From: Marsupella aquatica
Taxonomy: Eukaryota; Marchantiophyta
NCBI GenBank assembly: GCA_973895155.1
Contig: OZ316897.1
Span: 6,324,001 to 6,388,000 of the forward strand
Length of the DNA stretch: 64,000 nt
Reading direction: 5' to 3'
A program made the position numbers and the translations under genes. Positions within the stretch are counted from its first letter, which is position 1. Each line of letters starts with the position of its first letter. Positions 42,204-56,200 of the stretch are shown piece after piece. The notes beneath the pieces are model-generated. The model made no database searches. It was not told the DNA's origin and worked only from the letters and a program-made list of their open reading frames with translations.

Positions 42204-45200
42204 TGTCACGCCATAAGCTTTGTCCTTGCACGGATTTTGGCTTAGACGGGCATAATCTTTATTAGTTTTGAGGGTTCAGGCAAGGAGGGATGAGCGAACT
42301 GAACCTTATTCCCGTAATCTAGCGCTAAGTGCGCCTATTCCTTTGTATAGAAATATCATGGGTATGGTTTGTGTTCCGCCTCCAGAACATACCTTAAGTC
42401 GATAGCTAGATCGACCCCGGCTTAAGGGCTTCTAAGCCTTTGTACTATTCGCCTCCAATCCGGATCAGATAATACGGGTATCCAACCCGGGCTCGCAACC
42501 ACTATCCGCAGCCTACACCCCGTGCACGGCTTGGATGATGCGTTCGGCCAAGCATTCTCTACCCATATACAAGATTCATACATGCAACTGAAATCACGCA
42601 CATACAATCTCGGTTTACATGAAGGAAATGGTGGGAACATACTTTACTTCAGAATCCGTCTTACACATATACACGATTGACTCGAAATCTCTTGAGTAAA
42701 CAGGCCCAACGGCAGAGCGGCGTACACTACAACGGAGCCCGGCTCTGCACTCGCCCAACGACCTTAGTCCTACCCTCCATCCTTGGTATCTTTTACTCAC
42801 AAAGGCCGGGACTCCCCGCACATCCTACGGATACCCGATTCTGAAACTAAAATCCCCTTGCCTCTATCGGGGGGTGCACTAAATACTAAGAGTTGGGGTC
42901 CGGACCGACCACGTGCTTGAATCTAAGCTATCCCAGATTCTAAACTCTGCTAATGGTCAGGCCGTAAAATGACGTGTCTTATTCTAAGATTCTAACTACA
43001 AAGGTTGGATAGGACAGCGCTGCTAACTAGTTTTGGCGCTTGTCCTTATCGCCTAACTATCCTATTCCTAACTCTATCCTAAACCTATCCCACTGCTAAT
43101 GTCTGGCACGCTTGCTAGATCCGCCAGAGTTGGACTTGGAGCGGCCATCCCGCTGCCTTTGGCGTCCTGCTTGAGGAGCTGGACCTAGTCTAGTAGAGAT
43201 TCGTTCTCTCACTTTGCCGCATCCGTCTCCTCTGTGGCTTCCTGGCATGCCTCTTCCAGTTGCTGGACGTTGCTCGTCAGCTTGTCCACCAACTGGGCCT
43301 GCTTCATGGCTTCTCCTCGAAGCCGTGCCACTTCCGCCTTTAGGAAGTCTATCTCGGTTGTGTCCCGCTGGGCCCGAGCGTCGGCCTCCTCCACATCCTT
43401 TTGCCAGATGACGGCTTGTCCCTTCAAACCGTCAATCTGGGTTTGGAGCCGTGCGATCTCGGCGTCCTTCCCGGCTCCGGCCTGCTCTACCAAGGCTGAT
43501 CGGACCCTAGCTTCGGCCACCTGATCTTCAATGGCCACTACCTGAGGCCACAACAGTTGGAGTTTGGTCTCCTGGGCTGCAACTTCATCTTTCAGGTGGG
43601 CAGACTCAATCCGATACCGCTCTATTCTCTACATAGCCTCGGCTTGCGCATGTCCTACCCGCACGGCTGCAACCAATTCCTGGTTGACGAAGTAGGCCAC
43701 CTTCCTTGCCATGTACTCTCCGGTATCCCGTGCAATTTGTTGAGAGAAGTCTCCCAACAACCCATTCAAAAACGTGCCCGGTGCAAAGAGTTCCAGGCTT
43801 TCCAGACTATGCCCCTCTGGGTTTGGGCAAGGACAGACCTCAGCTTGCGCGGGAGTTGGAGTGGTGACATCCAGCCCTTGAAGTATGGTGATAGAGGGGG
43901 CTGGGTTTGCTTGGGCTGGGCGGTTCTCCTGAACAGTCGTGGAGGTTGGCGGGACGTCCTCTGCAACTGCAGTCTCGGGCTTGGGTCCGGCCTCTGCCAG
44001 CCCGGCTTCAATCGCGCTGACTTGGTTGATCGCGTCTAGGGTCGCGATAACTGCATTGTCTGGTACATTCGGAGGGGCGGCAGCGGCTGATTGCGGGGCC
44101 GGGGTAGTAGGTCTCACGGCCGCCAGACTTTGGGCCTTGGGCTGAGGTCGCCTCTCCTGGGCCGGGAATACCCATCGCGATGGGGTCAGCTCAGGCTCGT
44201 TGATCAAAACGGGTGTACGACTCAATGATTATTTTGATGTGGCTAGCAAAGTATGCCTTCCCGCCGAGGTACAAAGTCTTCCTTCTCCGCTCCATCTCCT
44301 CGTGGAACTTCTTGGCAAAGAAGGACGTCCACTTCCTAGGCCGGTAGTTCTTGACCTGGATGACCTGGGCGGCGTATATTTTTCCCCTCAGTTCCATCAT
44401 GTGGAGGGCGTACCGCTGGAACTCCAGCCGTTCTGCTACCTTCAGGATGAGGCATGTCATCAAGAATCCGTTGTCCACTGCTCCCTTGGCCCCGGGAGCC
44501 CGTGATTCCACCCGATTTATTCCTTTGGGTAGGCCGAAGATCATCTTAAGACGTGCCTCATTGAGGGACATCACTCTCCCGTGCGCTCGGGTTTGTTGGC
44601 GGGCTTCGCAAAGTTCGGGATGAACTCCGTCATGTCCTGCCCGTAGTACCTGCTTCCATTCCAAGGGAGAGAGGCGAGGTGCTCAAACCCTTGGGTCTTC
44701 AGGTAGCATGCATGATTGGGGTGGAGGATGTTCTTGTGGACATTCTCCTTCATGCGATGCATGATCAGCTTGGCCACCGCAACCGTGGCCAAAGGCAGCC
44801 CGGATACGGCTGCAGGTTCCTTTCTCTTCCTACCCTGAGACTGGTTCTCGGGGTGACTTGAAGAGGGGGACATCTCCCCATCCTCTCTATCGGGCGGCGG
44901 CAGCGCTACCGCCATAAGCACTAGTGCTGGGGATGCTACTGTCACCGTGTCATCCACCCGGGCTTGTGTGAGTGGTGCTGGGTTGCCCGGCGTATGCTGA
45001 TTTGCACCTCGAGGTCACCGGTTCAGGGGAGAGTGAGCTTCCTCGTCTTCGGAACTGATGTTCACCGCGTTTACCATGGATTGCACCCGGAGGGGTGGTG
45101 CGACCGGTGGTGGAGATCGGCTTGGCTGAGGCCGAGGTGGTGTTGGTGCGGGCACCGATGAGTTGGCGACAGTTGTAGCTGGAAGAGGCGCCATATGATT

Positions 45201-45293
45201 CAGCAAGTCTGAGGGGAAGCCGAGTGAGGTTAAAATAGATGTCTCGCCCGTAGCTGCGGTACCAAACGGGTTTGTTGAACACCACCACAACAA
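42204..45293 (-). mobile_element. 4-kb mobile unit, copy C (inverted, 5' truncated)
   Basis: TGTCACGCC at 42204 is the inverted right end of the family, and the next 900 bases match the 3' non-coding part of copy A in reverse. The gene runs on the minus strand. Homology stops near 45293 in the proline-rich linker, so the promoter and N-terminus are missing. It appears inserted into copy B. Confidence 0.7.
43098..45293 (-). pseudogene. Copy C of the plant transposon-type coiled-coil protein
   Basis: Contains the GLPKGINRVE block, NYRPRKWTSFFAKKFHEEM and the coiled coil (IDGLKGQAVIWQKDVEEADA). It reads through the TGA that interrupts copy A after the RRPQ segment, but has its own TGA and TAG in the tail near 43180-43211 and several frame changes. 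The N-terminus is absent. Confidence 0.65.
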
Positions 45294-45299
45294 TTTTAC

Positions 45300-45545
45300 T
45301 TTGCCTTGACATATTGTTTTGACATCTTCTTTCCATGATGTTGTGTCAAGGTGTCATTAAGAGGTGCCTTAATGATATCTTGGGCAACATCACATATTTG
45401 TTTTTAACTGTATCTTGGGTGACACAATATCATTTTTTTCTTAACAATATTTTGGGTGACACTACATTTGTTTTTAACAATATCTTGGAAAACCTACATC
45501 TTATCTTGGACAACATAAAGTATTTTTTCTTCAGTATATCTTTTG
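45300..45545. repeat. Degenerate TATCTTGGGTGACA repeats
   Basis: Five or so imperfect units of about 35-45 bases share TTTTTAACAATATCTTGGGTGACAC. Low sequence complexity; no gene. Confidence 0.5.
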
Positions 45546-45547
45546 TG

Positions 45548-45710
45548 CAATGCATGGATATTGAGCTAGTATGTAAATAATCGAGAGCATAGTAATTAAA
45601 AGTGTGCAGAAGGAGATGACTCCAGGCGCAATGCATGGATAATATTGAGCTAGTATATAAATGACGAGCATAGTAATTAAAAGTGTGCAGAAGGAGATGA
45701 CTCGAGGCAC
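45548..45710. repeat. Tandem duplication of about 81 bp
   Basis: CAATGCATGGAT...GAGCTAGTAT...AAAAGTGTGCAGAAGGAGATGACTC occurs twice (45548-45628, 45629-45710) with about 90% identity by eye. It lies about 150 bases before the FHA gene start and could affect its promoter. Confidence 0.75.
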
Positions 45711-45858
45711 AGTGCACGAGATTCCGCCATTGCTTGAGATTCTGCCAGTGCTTACATCTGCTCTCGAAGATAGTTTGTTTTCTCTGCTGTTATCGTCCTG
45801 TACTTGACTAGTCATTCTCAATGGAAACACAGATTGGATTAATTGATGGCCCTTAGGA

Positions 45859-47898
45859 ATGGAGCTTGTGCGGGAGGACGGAGGCGTGATCGAGCTAAGG
45901 GAGGGGGAAAGACATGAACTGGGCAGGGGCTCTGCTGGGTTTGTTGATGTCAAAAGCCTGGACAAAAGTGTTTCCCGACTTCATGTAATTGTGGAACTAT
46001 TGAGACCTGCGTCCAGAAAAGGGAAAGAGGTTGTTGGCAAATCCACTGCCCTGAAACTTCATGTGCAGGTAGTGGGCAGGAACCCCATCTGTATCATTAC
46101 TAGTCAAGAAGGAGCAGAGGACAGGAAGTCGTCCCGTGCTAAATTCGTTGGAAAGGGTGAGATTGATTGGCTGTCTCCAGGTGATAAATTTGCCCTCTCC
46201 ATCAGGCGGCCTTTGTTTTTTGTAGTGGGGGAATGCTTTCCCGGAAGCTTGGTGGGTGATAAATTGACAATTGATTCTCAAAGGGGAGGGAGAACGACTA
46301 AACCTGTTGAGAACAATTTAATTGGCGTGTTAGAGAAGAATGTCAAAGAGTTGGAATCAAATTCGCTGGACGAGGAAGAAGGAATTGCTAGGGCTGTGGC
46401 CAGACGTCAACGTAGGAAGTTGGAGAGAGAAGCGCGGCAACAGAGAACGCATCTGAGTGAACAACGACACTCATGGGACGGCGGGGGGCTAGAAGAAGAT
46501 TCTGACCAAGTCAAACCGGATCTAGAAAGCCTTGAAAATGAAGAATCTATTGTGCCTCACCAACCAAACCATGAAGTGTATCCGGTTGATCCTATTTCAG
46601 GTATGTCTCGTCTTCTTCTAGAATGGAGAGGGTACACAGACACTGCATGATGAATTATCAATACACAAGTGTCGATGGATCATGTAGCCTCAAAGGATTG
46701 TGAAGAGCGATTTCTATCTGATGATAAGGATTTGATAGGACAAGAGCTCCAAGAGCTCCAATGAGAACGATGGATGATGATGGAAATGAGATTCCTGGAA
46801 CCTGCCCTCTATCTCTTACAGTACGGCATATTTGATATTGTCCGCTGCGATGTGACCTTATGAATGAAAGAATCCACTGTCCCGCAGCTATAAGCCGGTA
46901 AGGTGATTATGAGACGATTAAACCAATGGAATATGTAAACCAGGAAAGCTCAGTAGTAACTCTAATTCTGACCATCATACACAATTTGTTCAACCTTCAT
47001 GCAGAATTTGGCTTCGTTGTTAAAGGATTAGAGTTTCAGGCTTATGAGAAGCGGAGCAAGACTGGGAACGGGCTTGCATGGAACTGGAAAATTGATAAGA
47101 ACGAAGAAACTGGAGATGATAGTTTTGATGCCAATGTTTTAGATACGGAAAGTAAGATGAACACTGGAAACCTGGTGAAGAACGCAAGGTTAGAACAACA
47201 AGACGAGGAATGGGCAGGTGACACGAAGGAGGAGAAGCAAGTTTTCACGGCCATAGGACCAAATGCTAAAAACAAGGTCTCGACAAGATCAAGCAGATCA
47301 AACATCTCAGACCAGAATCGGAAACATCGACAAACTCTCAATGCACCACTTTCAAATCGTTCTGGAAGGCTATCGACGGATGATGCAGACTTGAGTGGGT
47401 TTATAGTTGGGGATCATGATCCGATAGAGGAAGATGACAAGGCTGAGGGGGAGAATCAGTGGATGGATGCCGATGAAGTAGTTGCTCATCAACCAGAAAA
47501 TAGACCTACCAAGGAGGAAAAACAGAAGCCGGCGTGCAAATATGGCAGCAAGTGCTACAGGTATGGTATCTCACCTCTTGTACAGACTTGAGCATTTCAT
47601 AGAATCAGCATTCATGCTTCTTAATGAAGGAATTAGAGGACATCATTTTACTTTTGGACCATTTCGCTAAAGCCCGTATACTTTCATTTGGCATCATCCA
47701 CACAAATTCGATCGGAATCTAAAAAATTAACTCCATCCTAATGCAAGCCATCCTAAGATTTTTCTCAGTTAATTGACTGGATTCTAGATGTGAATAAATC
47801 GTAGCCGCTCTGATTGCATGATCATGACTAACATTCTCCATTGCAATTCCAGGAAGAATAAGGAGCACCTAGCACAATTCTCTCATCTACAAAGATGA
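45859..47898 (+). CDS. FHA and PBZ zinc-finger protein, APLF-like
   Basis: Exons 45859-46600, 47005-47560 and 47853-47898 have GT-AG borders and matching phases and give 447 residues. Residues 1-115 form an FHA domain: GRGSAGFVDVKSLDKSVSRLHV holds the phospho-threonine-binding Arg, Ser and His positions. The C-terminus, completed only by the tiny last exon, reads KPACKYGSKCYRKNKEHLAQ then FSH, a canonical PBZ poly(ADP-ribose)-binding finger (C, C, H, H). The middle is charged and probably disordered. FHA plus PBZ is the layout of APLF, which acts in DNA strand-break repair through XRCC1/XRCC4 and poly(ADP-ribose); animal APLF has two PBZ fingers, here one. The protein is likely nuclear. Tandem repeats and mobile-unit relics directly precede the gene. 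Confidence 0.85.
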
Positions 47899-50266
47899 CT
47901 TCGTGATTTAAGTCCACAGCTTCGTAATTGCTGGGGTGTACCTGCCTCAAGGGTGGGGCTTTAGAGTATGCATTGGAAAAAAATTGGAATCGCAAGTCAA
48001 ACCAGATGCAGTGATAGTGAGTTCTGCAGAATGAAGTTGGTCTAAAAACTTACATGACTGACCTTCCCTCTTATCGTACTATTGGGCTGGAGTCTCGATT
48101 ACAATATATTAAGACCCAAGGGATTCAGTCAGTTTCAGGCCAATGCTGGATTTCTTGTAGATATGAACATCCCGGTAACCCGAATAGTTAAGGGTTCATG
48201 CTCTGTAAGTAACTTGCTACACTATTTGACGCGTGTTGTGTGGCCGACATTATCTCACGTGTGACAATAATATGGGGAAAACACATTTTCAACAAAGACA
48301 ATTGGATAAGGGACACTGGGTCGAGAGACAGCAAACAGAGTTAGAAAAGGAAGGTACCATGATTCTGCAGTATTTTCAGTGCTCAAAGAAAATCAGGTAC
48401 CCATTACACCAGGGTACCCAGACTATACCGTTAAAAAGTGTGTTCTAGACAATGGCAGGATGGTATCCTAATGCGCTTGGGTTGTAATATCAACATGAAT
48501 GACTTTGGCAAACTTTGTTAACACATGTTGACGTCGCCTCTTCATTAGTGGGCAAGATCAGGCTCCAACAGTCCATTACGATAATGGAGGTCTTCTTCGG
48601 TTAGCAGTCTGAGGATGCTGCAGTAGTGGGGCCAGCCATGCAAGTCTGACACTTGAGTTACAGGGAAGCCGCTACTCATAGTAAGAGCTAGATGTCAAGA
48701 TTTACCTTAAATCATACGACTCGGTGGTTTGCAGGTTGAGTTATTTATCCAAAATTCGTTGATTGTTTGCAAGTCTCTAGTCGAGTGGTCCCATCTAAAA
48801 GTTGATCGTATCACTTTGTAATGAGCATATGCTTGATTAGATTCTTTATATGCTAAAGATTGCCTCCTACTTGTGATGTAACCAAAATCGACGTGATGCC
48901 TGAATCATGGAAATTTTGAGTTGTCTGACTAAATTTTGGCCTCAAGACTTTTTATTCAATAGCTCACAATTCCTTAACAGCTGCGTGAGTCACTACTGCA
49001 CATCGAACAGCAGCGATTCAAGCTCGATAGATCACAATTACTTCACGGCTGCTTGAATCACTGATGCACGTCAAACGGCAGTGATTCAACCAGCCGATTC
49101 TCCCATTCGATTTCTTAGCCGGCTACTACAGAATGACCAGGCATCTAATTGAATTGGTACGAGTTATCTCCGCGTCAATTAACATGATGCTCCCTGGGAT
49201 TGGGTGACAGACAACATATGGTCTGCCTGGAAATCAGAAACTTGATCAAAGCTTATGTTTGAGGCAGCTCTTTGTCAGTGCGATCTTGCTACTCCTTCCG
49301 AGTGAAAGGAAGTCCCATATCAACCAGCTGGTATAGTATGCTTCCCTCGCGGGGGATTGGGCAGCCAGGAATATTATTGTACCCTTCAAGCACATTATCT
49401 CTAATGACTATCACATTTGTTGTAACCACACATATCCACTTCAGTGCTTTTGATGTCAGAGAAACCTGTTAGATTCGAGTCTTCTTAAGAAATGGAAGTT
49501 TACACTTCTAAATAGAAATAAATTGAGGAATCATCCAGAATCGTACCAAATGAATGTTATGATGGTCCAGACGTTATTTGGCAATTAGTAGTGCAAATCT
49601 CTACAACCCCCAAGAAGCTGTGAACTGTGGCGGTCAAGGTCCAGGAAATTAGCGCCGGACAACCCGACGGTTTATTTCATGACCACACTGAAAAACATGA
49701 CAGCAATTTCTAGTAACCAGGAAAGAAACAATCACCAGAGTACCACACTGGTAGAGTTGTTCTGCTGTCTAATATACATCGGTGCCTATAAGATTGTACT
49801 TTCATTTGAACGCGTTAGGATTGTGAGATAACGATCCTCCAACAGCTCCAACCTGAAACCTCGCCGAAATCCTCTCAATGATAAACTGTAATGACAGTGG
49901 AGGACCAGAAATCCTCCTCTGTGCCTTCCCGCATTAACAAATCCTTCCTCTGAATCCAGCTTGTTGAGGGACCAACATTTCCAGTGTCCGATGATCTGAA
50001 TATCTTAATTCCACCATGACAAACTAGAGTGAACGGGTTTCTAAGGGAAAGGGTAAACGAAAGGGCCCTGACGAAGACCAATAAATTAGCATAAATCTCA
50101 TTTACCTGGCTGCCAACCAACGATCTATTTCCGCTGCAACACCGTTAGTATCTCCAATGAGATGGGACCTAGCGTCAAGAATCTCTTTTACTTGCCCGGG
50201 AACTTTTCCCACGAGATGGAACCTCCAGACACATTTAATGATCCGCTGCTTTTAAATCGAACTAAA
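47899..50266. other. Intergenic, no gene seen
   Basis: Lies between the convergent 3' ends of the FHA/PBZ and importin genes. Only short frames occur. It must contain the 3' untranslated regions of both genes. Confidence 0.45.
48959..49090. repeat. Tandem duplication of about 65 bp
   Basis: ATAGCTCACAATTCCTTAAC...CAGCAGCGATTCAA is followed by ATAGATCACAATTACTTCAC...CGGCAGTGATTCAA, two diverged copies head to tail. Confidence 0.65.
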
Positions 50267-53200
50267 TCATGGTACAAAAGAAGGCGACGTAAAACGATGA
50301 GCATCTGCAAATTCTCGCAGCACACGTTTCAATATGCGGCCCCCGTCACCCTGCATGTAGCCAGCTACCCCTGCTCTTCCCCCATTGCATGTTACTCTAT
50401 TTTTATAACAATCAGAAGCTGCAGCCTCTAGTGCACTAATCCATACTCTAGTCAAAATTTCAACTTCTCCTTGCTTCAAGTACTCTTGTGGCAATGCTCG
50501 TATCTGCCAGTCAAAAAGAAAGTCAACACAAGTTCTGTTCACAAATATTCCGTACCAGCTTGACAGCATTCGTTTAAATCATAAGGCAGTATCAAATAGA
50601 CAATCGGTAGTGTTCCGGATAGTACCGCGGCAACAAGCCAGCCCTGCAGTGAGCTCCAATTCAATGATAACTTATCGTCACCTCCACCAATATAACACAA
50701 AGCAGCAAGCTGTTGAAGAATAATGGTGGATTTATGAACCTGTAGAGAGCAACGGCAGTCACAACACATGTGTGAGACCCAGTAAATGGCTTCTAAGAAA
50801 GCGTTTTCCGCTCCCAGGCCATTGCCAACGGTTACCCGAAAAACTGTCAATGACCTATTCAGTTGAAAGCATTGTCTGGATGACTGACAAGATAGACTTC
50901 ACCTTTGCTAGCTAATAAATTACTGGACAGAACAAAATCAAATTTATCGAAAGGGAGCAGAATTAGCATACCCTTGCCATAGCTGAAACACCCAGTAAGG
51001 CGTACAGTATGCCCGAAATCACGTTCTCCCCATTTGAGTGGCATATTTTTACAGTCACTGAAGCGAGCAAAGGTACCGATGCGTCTGAAGCTGAGTCCAA
51101 GAATGCTGACAAACCAACTCCTAAGAAGCCTGCAAGACACACACAAATGAGATTCTACTTGAGTCACGTCAGTAAAATGGATTCTCCGAGCCTGATAGTT
51201 GCAGTGACAGTTTTGTATCCTTGGAAGACATTTTCCACAAGTAGTGAGCCAACACAAAGCTCATTAATGCCCCTAAGCTTGCTAGCGCTCATGCTTGAAA
51301 TACACAGGCCTGTAAGAAGCAGAGGTGATTGTATGACAGGAACAGGTACTGTCCACTGGCAAGAATGACAGCAATGAATCACATTGAATGGAACGAAAAA
51401 AGTATCGGAGGAGACCAACTGACATGACATAGAAGACATTGCCGCTATTGCAGCTCCACGATGCATGGCAGTACAGCAAATGGTCGCTTTACTGAAGGAA
51501 ATTTCCAGCAAGTCTTCAGCAGCAGCTACAACTTCCTACTCACCAGGGCAAATAAGATTAAATATTCACATTGTGTCATTTGTTGATTTCCGAAATAGTC
51601 AAGGTCTATTGCCTAGTATCCATGCCATACGATGAAATGGACTGACGAAACATTTTCCTATGGACATTGTGTAAGACCAGATCATGTCTCTTTGTGCAGT
51701 GCCCACCACTGACGTCAGCCCTTACTGATATTAGACTTAAATTCCTCAGATCTCTCCATGAATCCTCCTGGTTAAAAAGCCACTGATCATCCATTCTCTC
51801 CACTCTTTTCGTATATTTCACATCTTTCACTTGAATTGTATTGAGCCTCGCACTTTCGACGTACAAGGCTGTGCTTGTCTTATTCATTCTTTATCAATTC
51901 AGTAAGAAACCGTCCACTTTAGAACCCAAGAGGGTTGGATGCGAGATTCCAAGTGTATGGGAAACATTTTAAGATGCCACTCAGAAACGCTCTGCAGATA
52001 AGATAAGGAAAAATGCGCCCATACATACAATGACGACCCAATCAACCCATCGGAATGAATTTTGCCAGTAAAGATATGTACCTTTGGGCAACAGCGCACA
52101 AATATCGAAGTGAAATTCATATAAGCTTCAGCAAGCTCAGGCTCTTGATCACATGTATATGAACTGCTCATGGCTGACATTGCTTCTGAAACGGTGAAGA
52201 CTCGCAATGTCTCAATGAACAGAGGACCGTATTCAACTTCGTGTCCAAATTCTTCCACTGCTGTTGCAGCTGATGGCTTGCCACAGAATACAATAAACAC
52301 GATCAGCTCAGAATACCCTACAGAGAACCATGTCACTATATCGGTTTCTTCGACTTGCACGGCCAGCACGAACTCACGACGCTTCCTAATTTGGCATTAC
52401 TAATAGAATTTTCGTTCATAATATCTGTACGGTTGACGCTTTGTTAGCAGAAATCAAAGACATACCTGTTCTTATAAAGCAAACATGAGACGGGAAATTT
52501 ATAAAATTCGTTGATAGAGCACTCATAATGCCAGGCAAAAATGTATTGCAATTCCGCCCTGCAAGTGGGAGGCATCCAGTACCTTATCCTTAGAAAAATT
52601 TCAAATCAAGAAAAACAACTTCCCACGTTCACAATCAAGCTATCCACTAAATGTCAATGATTAATACAATAACACAATTGCTAAATAATGAAGAAGCAGA
52701 CGAAAGCAGTACAAGGCATTGTTGAGACTATTTGAAGCAATATAAACCTGTCGCTTGAATGGCATGAGACAGAGTTTTGCTTGCTGCCAATGCCAAGCCA
52801 TTATCTTCCATATGGCGTGACAAGAGCAAGCGCTCTATCAGTGGCCAAAAGTGAGCCAGGACTCTAAGTACAGGTTTCTCTCCACTAGGACTGTCTGCAT
52901 TCGATAACGATAATTGGCTGAAGTAGATCCCAAGTCTGTGGCACATTCAATTAGAAACGTAAGGTTCACGTCTTCACCGCGAAACGACTGCACTAATAGA
53001 CAATTAATGCAGTTCAGATTGAAGTTTTGGTTGTTGACATTCAAAGTCAGTTGGGCATCGCAGAAATTAGTTTAAAGAAGTCTAAAGTATACAGGCTCTA
53101 TTACCCTTGAGAACATGAATGGACGATTATGACTTTAAAACCCAGCTGAATTCTTTCGTCCAAATTATAAACTCTGATGATATCATGCTACTTATTAATA

Positions 53201-56200
53201 GCGACGTGTAATTCTTATTACTCTGCTCCTGATAACGGAGCACCAACTATTTGAACAGGCCCAGTTTCATAATTTTGTCCTTCACAAATCTAGATCGTTC
53301 CTTCCGATGAAAGCAAAAGTCAACCAAATATTCTGATGAATCTCATCTGCCAGCCAGCAGAATTGATCGCTACATAATGCCATTACTTGAATTTTCTGGT
53401 CATACCTATGCAACGCTCGTATTCCAGCCTCGAGAGATGCTGCATATGCTGCCGAATGGAGTTTGAGAGATCCTTCACTGTTTGACTCAAGCTGTGATAC
53501 AAATGCACGGAACATTGTGAACTGTTTGAACTTCTCAAACAACGCAACAACCTTTTTGGTTAAGAGTGCCATAGCAAAGCACAATATATCAGAAGCTGAA
53601 GTATAAAATAGAGTGCAGGGAATCAACGTACCAAAGAGTTGATAGCCTCATGACTGGGCTTCAAAAGCCTCTCTAATGCTTGGTTCAAGCGCGAACTGTC
53701 AGTCAGATTGGACAACACAGAACCAATTGCAGATACAACGTCTTCCTCCTCTTGAAGAAGTAAACGGACAGTATATAGTTCCTGAGATTTTTCAGAAAAG
53801 CGCAAATCAAGACATACATTTACATCGAAATAAATATCCAAGATTTAGCACATACTGCATGCTGCTACAAGCAACTTGAACATATAATAATCTAGTGTAC
53901 ATGCAAGGGGAAGAGAAGAGTTCCCGAAAAACCTCAATTCATGTGGCGACCACGAGAGAGAACTAGCAGGATTGTATATTAAAGTCAGCGAGACAAGACA
54001 AGTCAGTAGAGCCTCAGAGTGCATACACACCAGGCAGGTGAAAACAGAGTACAGTATTGTGTATTGCTGCTAAATGAGATGGTCTTTCAACTTAAGAGAT
54101 CAGGTTCTCCATGATAAGTTATGCCCTACTTACATATTCATAAAGTGAAGATAGGTGATGATAGAGGAGCAAATACAGCTTTGGCGAAAATAGAGTTAAA
54201 AAAACAGGCCTAAAATATCACCTCTCCAATTCGCAGCAATCCTTCAAAGGTTGAAGGATCAGTTGCTATACTGGCAACATCTTCACACATCTTCCTTAAC
54301 GCTGCCGCACAAGCACCAGCTGCAACTCGTGTCATGAGACCTGATGCTAAATATGAACTGCCAAACACAAGTTGAATCAGCATCATCCATAAGTTTACCT
54401 TCTCGAATCAAACACATCTTACTTAGCATAAATCTGTTCAATTGAAGAGCTAGCTATATTGAACTAGTTCACATGAATAGTCACGTTGGCCGAGCCTGGC
54501 AACTTGACGTACACTAGCCCAGAGCGAAAACAGATGGATAACGAAAATCTTGAATAGAGAGCCTCACTGTTAGATGGACAACGGGATAGGCAAGGTTGGG
54601 AAGTTCACTCACAGCAATGGTAATATTGCGTTCGGATAGCTGCAGATCCATGTTGAATATGATCCGACAACTTGAGCACCTGCTTTATGAACCTGTACCT
54701 TCCGGCAGCACTTTAACATTTCACTAATACATACTTACAGAAAGTGACGGTTGTAGAAAATACACAAAAATAGACGCATCCCAAAATCATTGACCTCCAT
54801 AATAAACAAAAAATTCATGAGCCTTAGTCGTTGAGGAAGCAAGACAGACGAAGCATGAGCGAATTGCGTCTCTAATCTAGCTCATCCCCAAGAATGGAAA
54901 AAGGAACAGAGACTACAACAGGGTCAATGGCCAGGGACAAGAAAAATGATTGTTCAATGAGAAGAAAAAAAAGTGCGGCGATACGAGTTAATCCTCGTTC
55001 CTTGGTGAGAGTCCTCACATTGAATGCCATGCCAGCCTCAAAGACAAGGAACATCTCTACCACTCATGCTCATAGACAGTGCAATTGCGCTTAAGAGCAG
55101 GTACAAAGAAGGTATGGAAAAAATCGGAAAGACTTTCATGGGCTGAACATTGAAGATAGTTTCCTTAAATATTAAGGCTCTAATAGACAGGATCACTTAC
55201 TGGCTATCCAGAAAATATCCACATATGGAATATCATGAAGAAATGTTACATGAGAAACACATAGATTATTTTTCGGAGACCACGTGAAAAGGTCCTGTAA
55301 CTCGAGTTGCAAGCGTAGAAGAAACAACAAGATATTTGTAAACTTTAGACCATTACAATGATCAACAATGTATTCATGGTCTTCTTAAAGGCAGTAACAC
55401 GTCGACAAAGTAAAAAGTAAAAGAAGAACCTCCGCTTTGCCTTTCTTGAATACTGACACAACTTAAGAAACCCATCATTTCGGAAGAGTGACATGTTCTC
55501 AGGAAAAGCCTCAGTGATGTCTAGAAAGATGTACTATAACAAGCCTATATTCTTACCAGATGCATTAATATCGGTTCTCTGCAACAAGCACGCGACTGCA
55601 GAAAGACTAATAGCTGCATCACAGGAGTAAGATCTAGCCCTTGCCCTTCTGAAAGAACCACATCAGCAACCTGCACATGTATCTCTCTTTTAGTAAGAGG
55701 ACCTCGATATCAATGTTAAATTGTCGATCAGCTGCCAGTAACTTGAGATATAGAATTTAGCGTAAGAGCAATAGCACAAGCAAGAGCAACCTACAACATG
55801 TCTTAGAGACAAAGATGATACCATGTTCAGTGCGAAGAGTGCAGCCTCAACAACTTGCCACGGAACATCCGAGTCAAACGAATACCATGCATCGGCTCCG
55901 CTAAGTAGCTTTCAAGACAACCGATTTGAGTTAGGGACGTGGATCATATCGTAAGAGCCTTGGTCATAGATCACTCAAGATATCACACAACTATTTTCTT
56001 CAAGTCACAGTCATAGTTCCGATCTTACCTTAGATAGGAATTGTGCTGGACTCAACAGGCGACAAATATCTGCCAATGGTTCATCCAGGCTCATTCTAAA
56101 GTGTGCGAGGCCATCCGGAAGGCCTGTATTTCCATCAAGGTCATCCTCAACATAGTCACCCGAGCCAACCTACAAAAAGGGTATGACACGTATGTGATAA

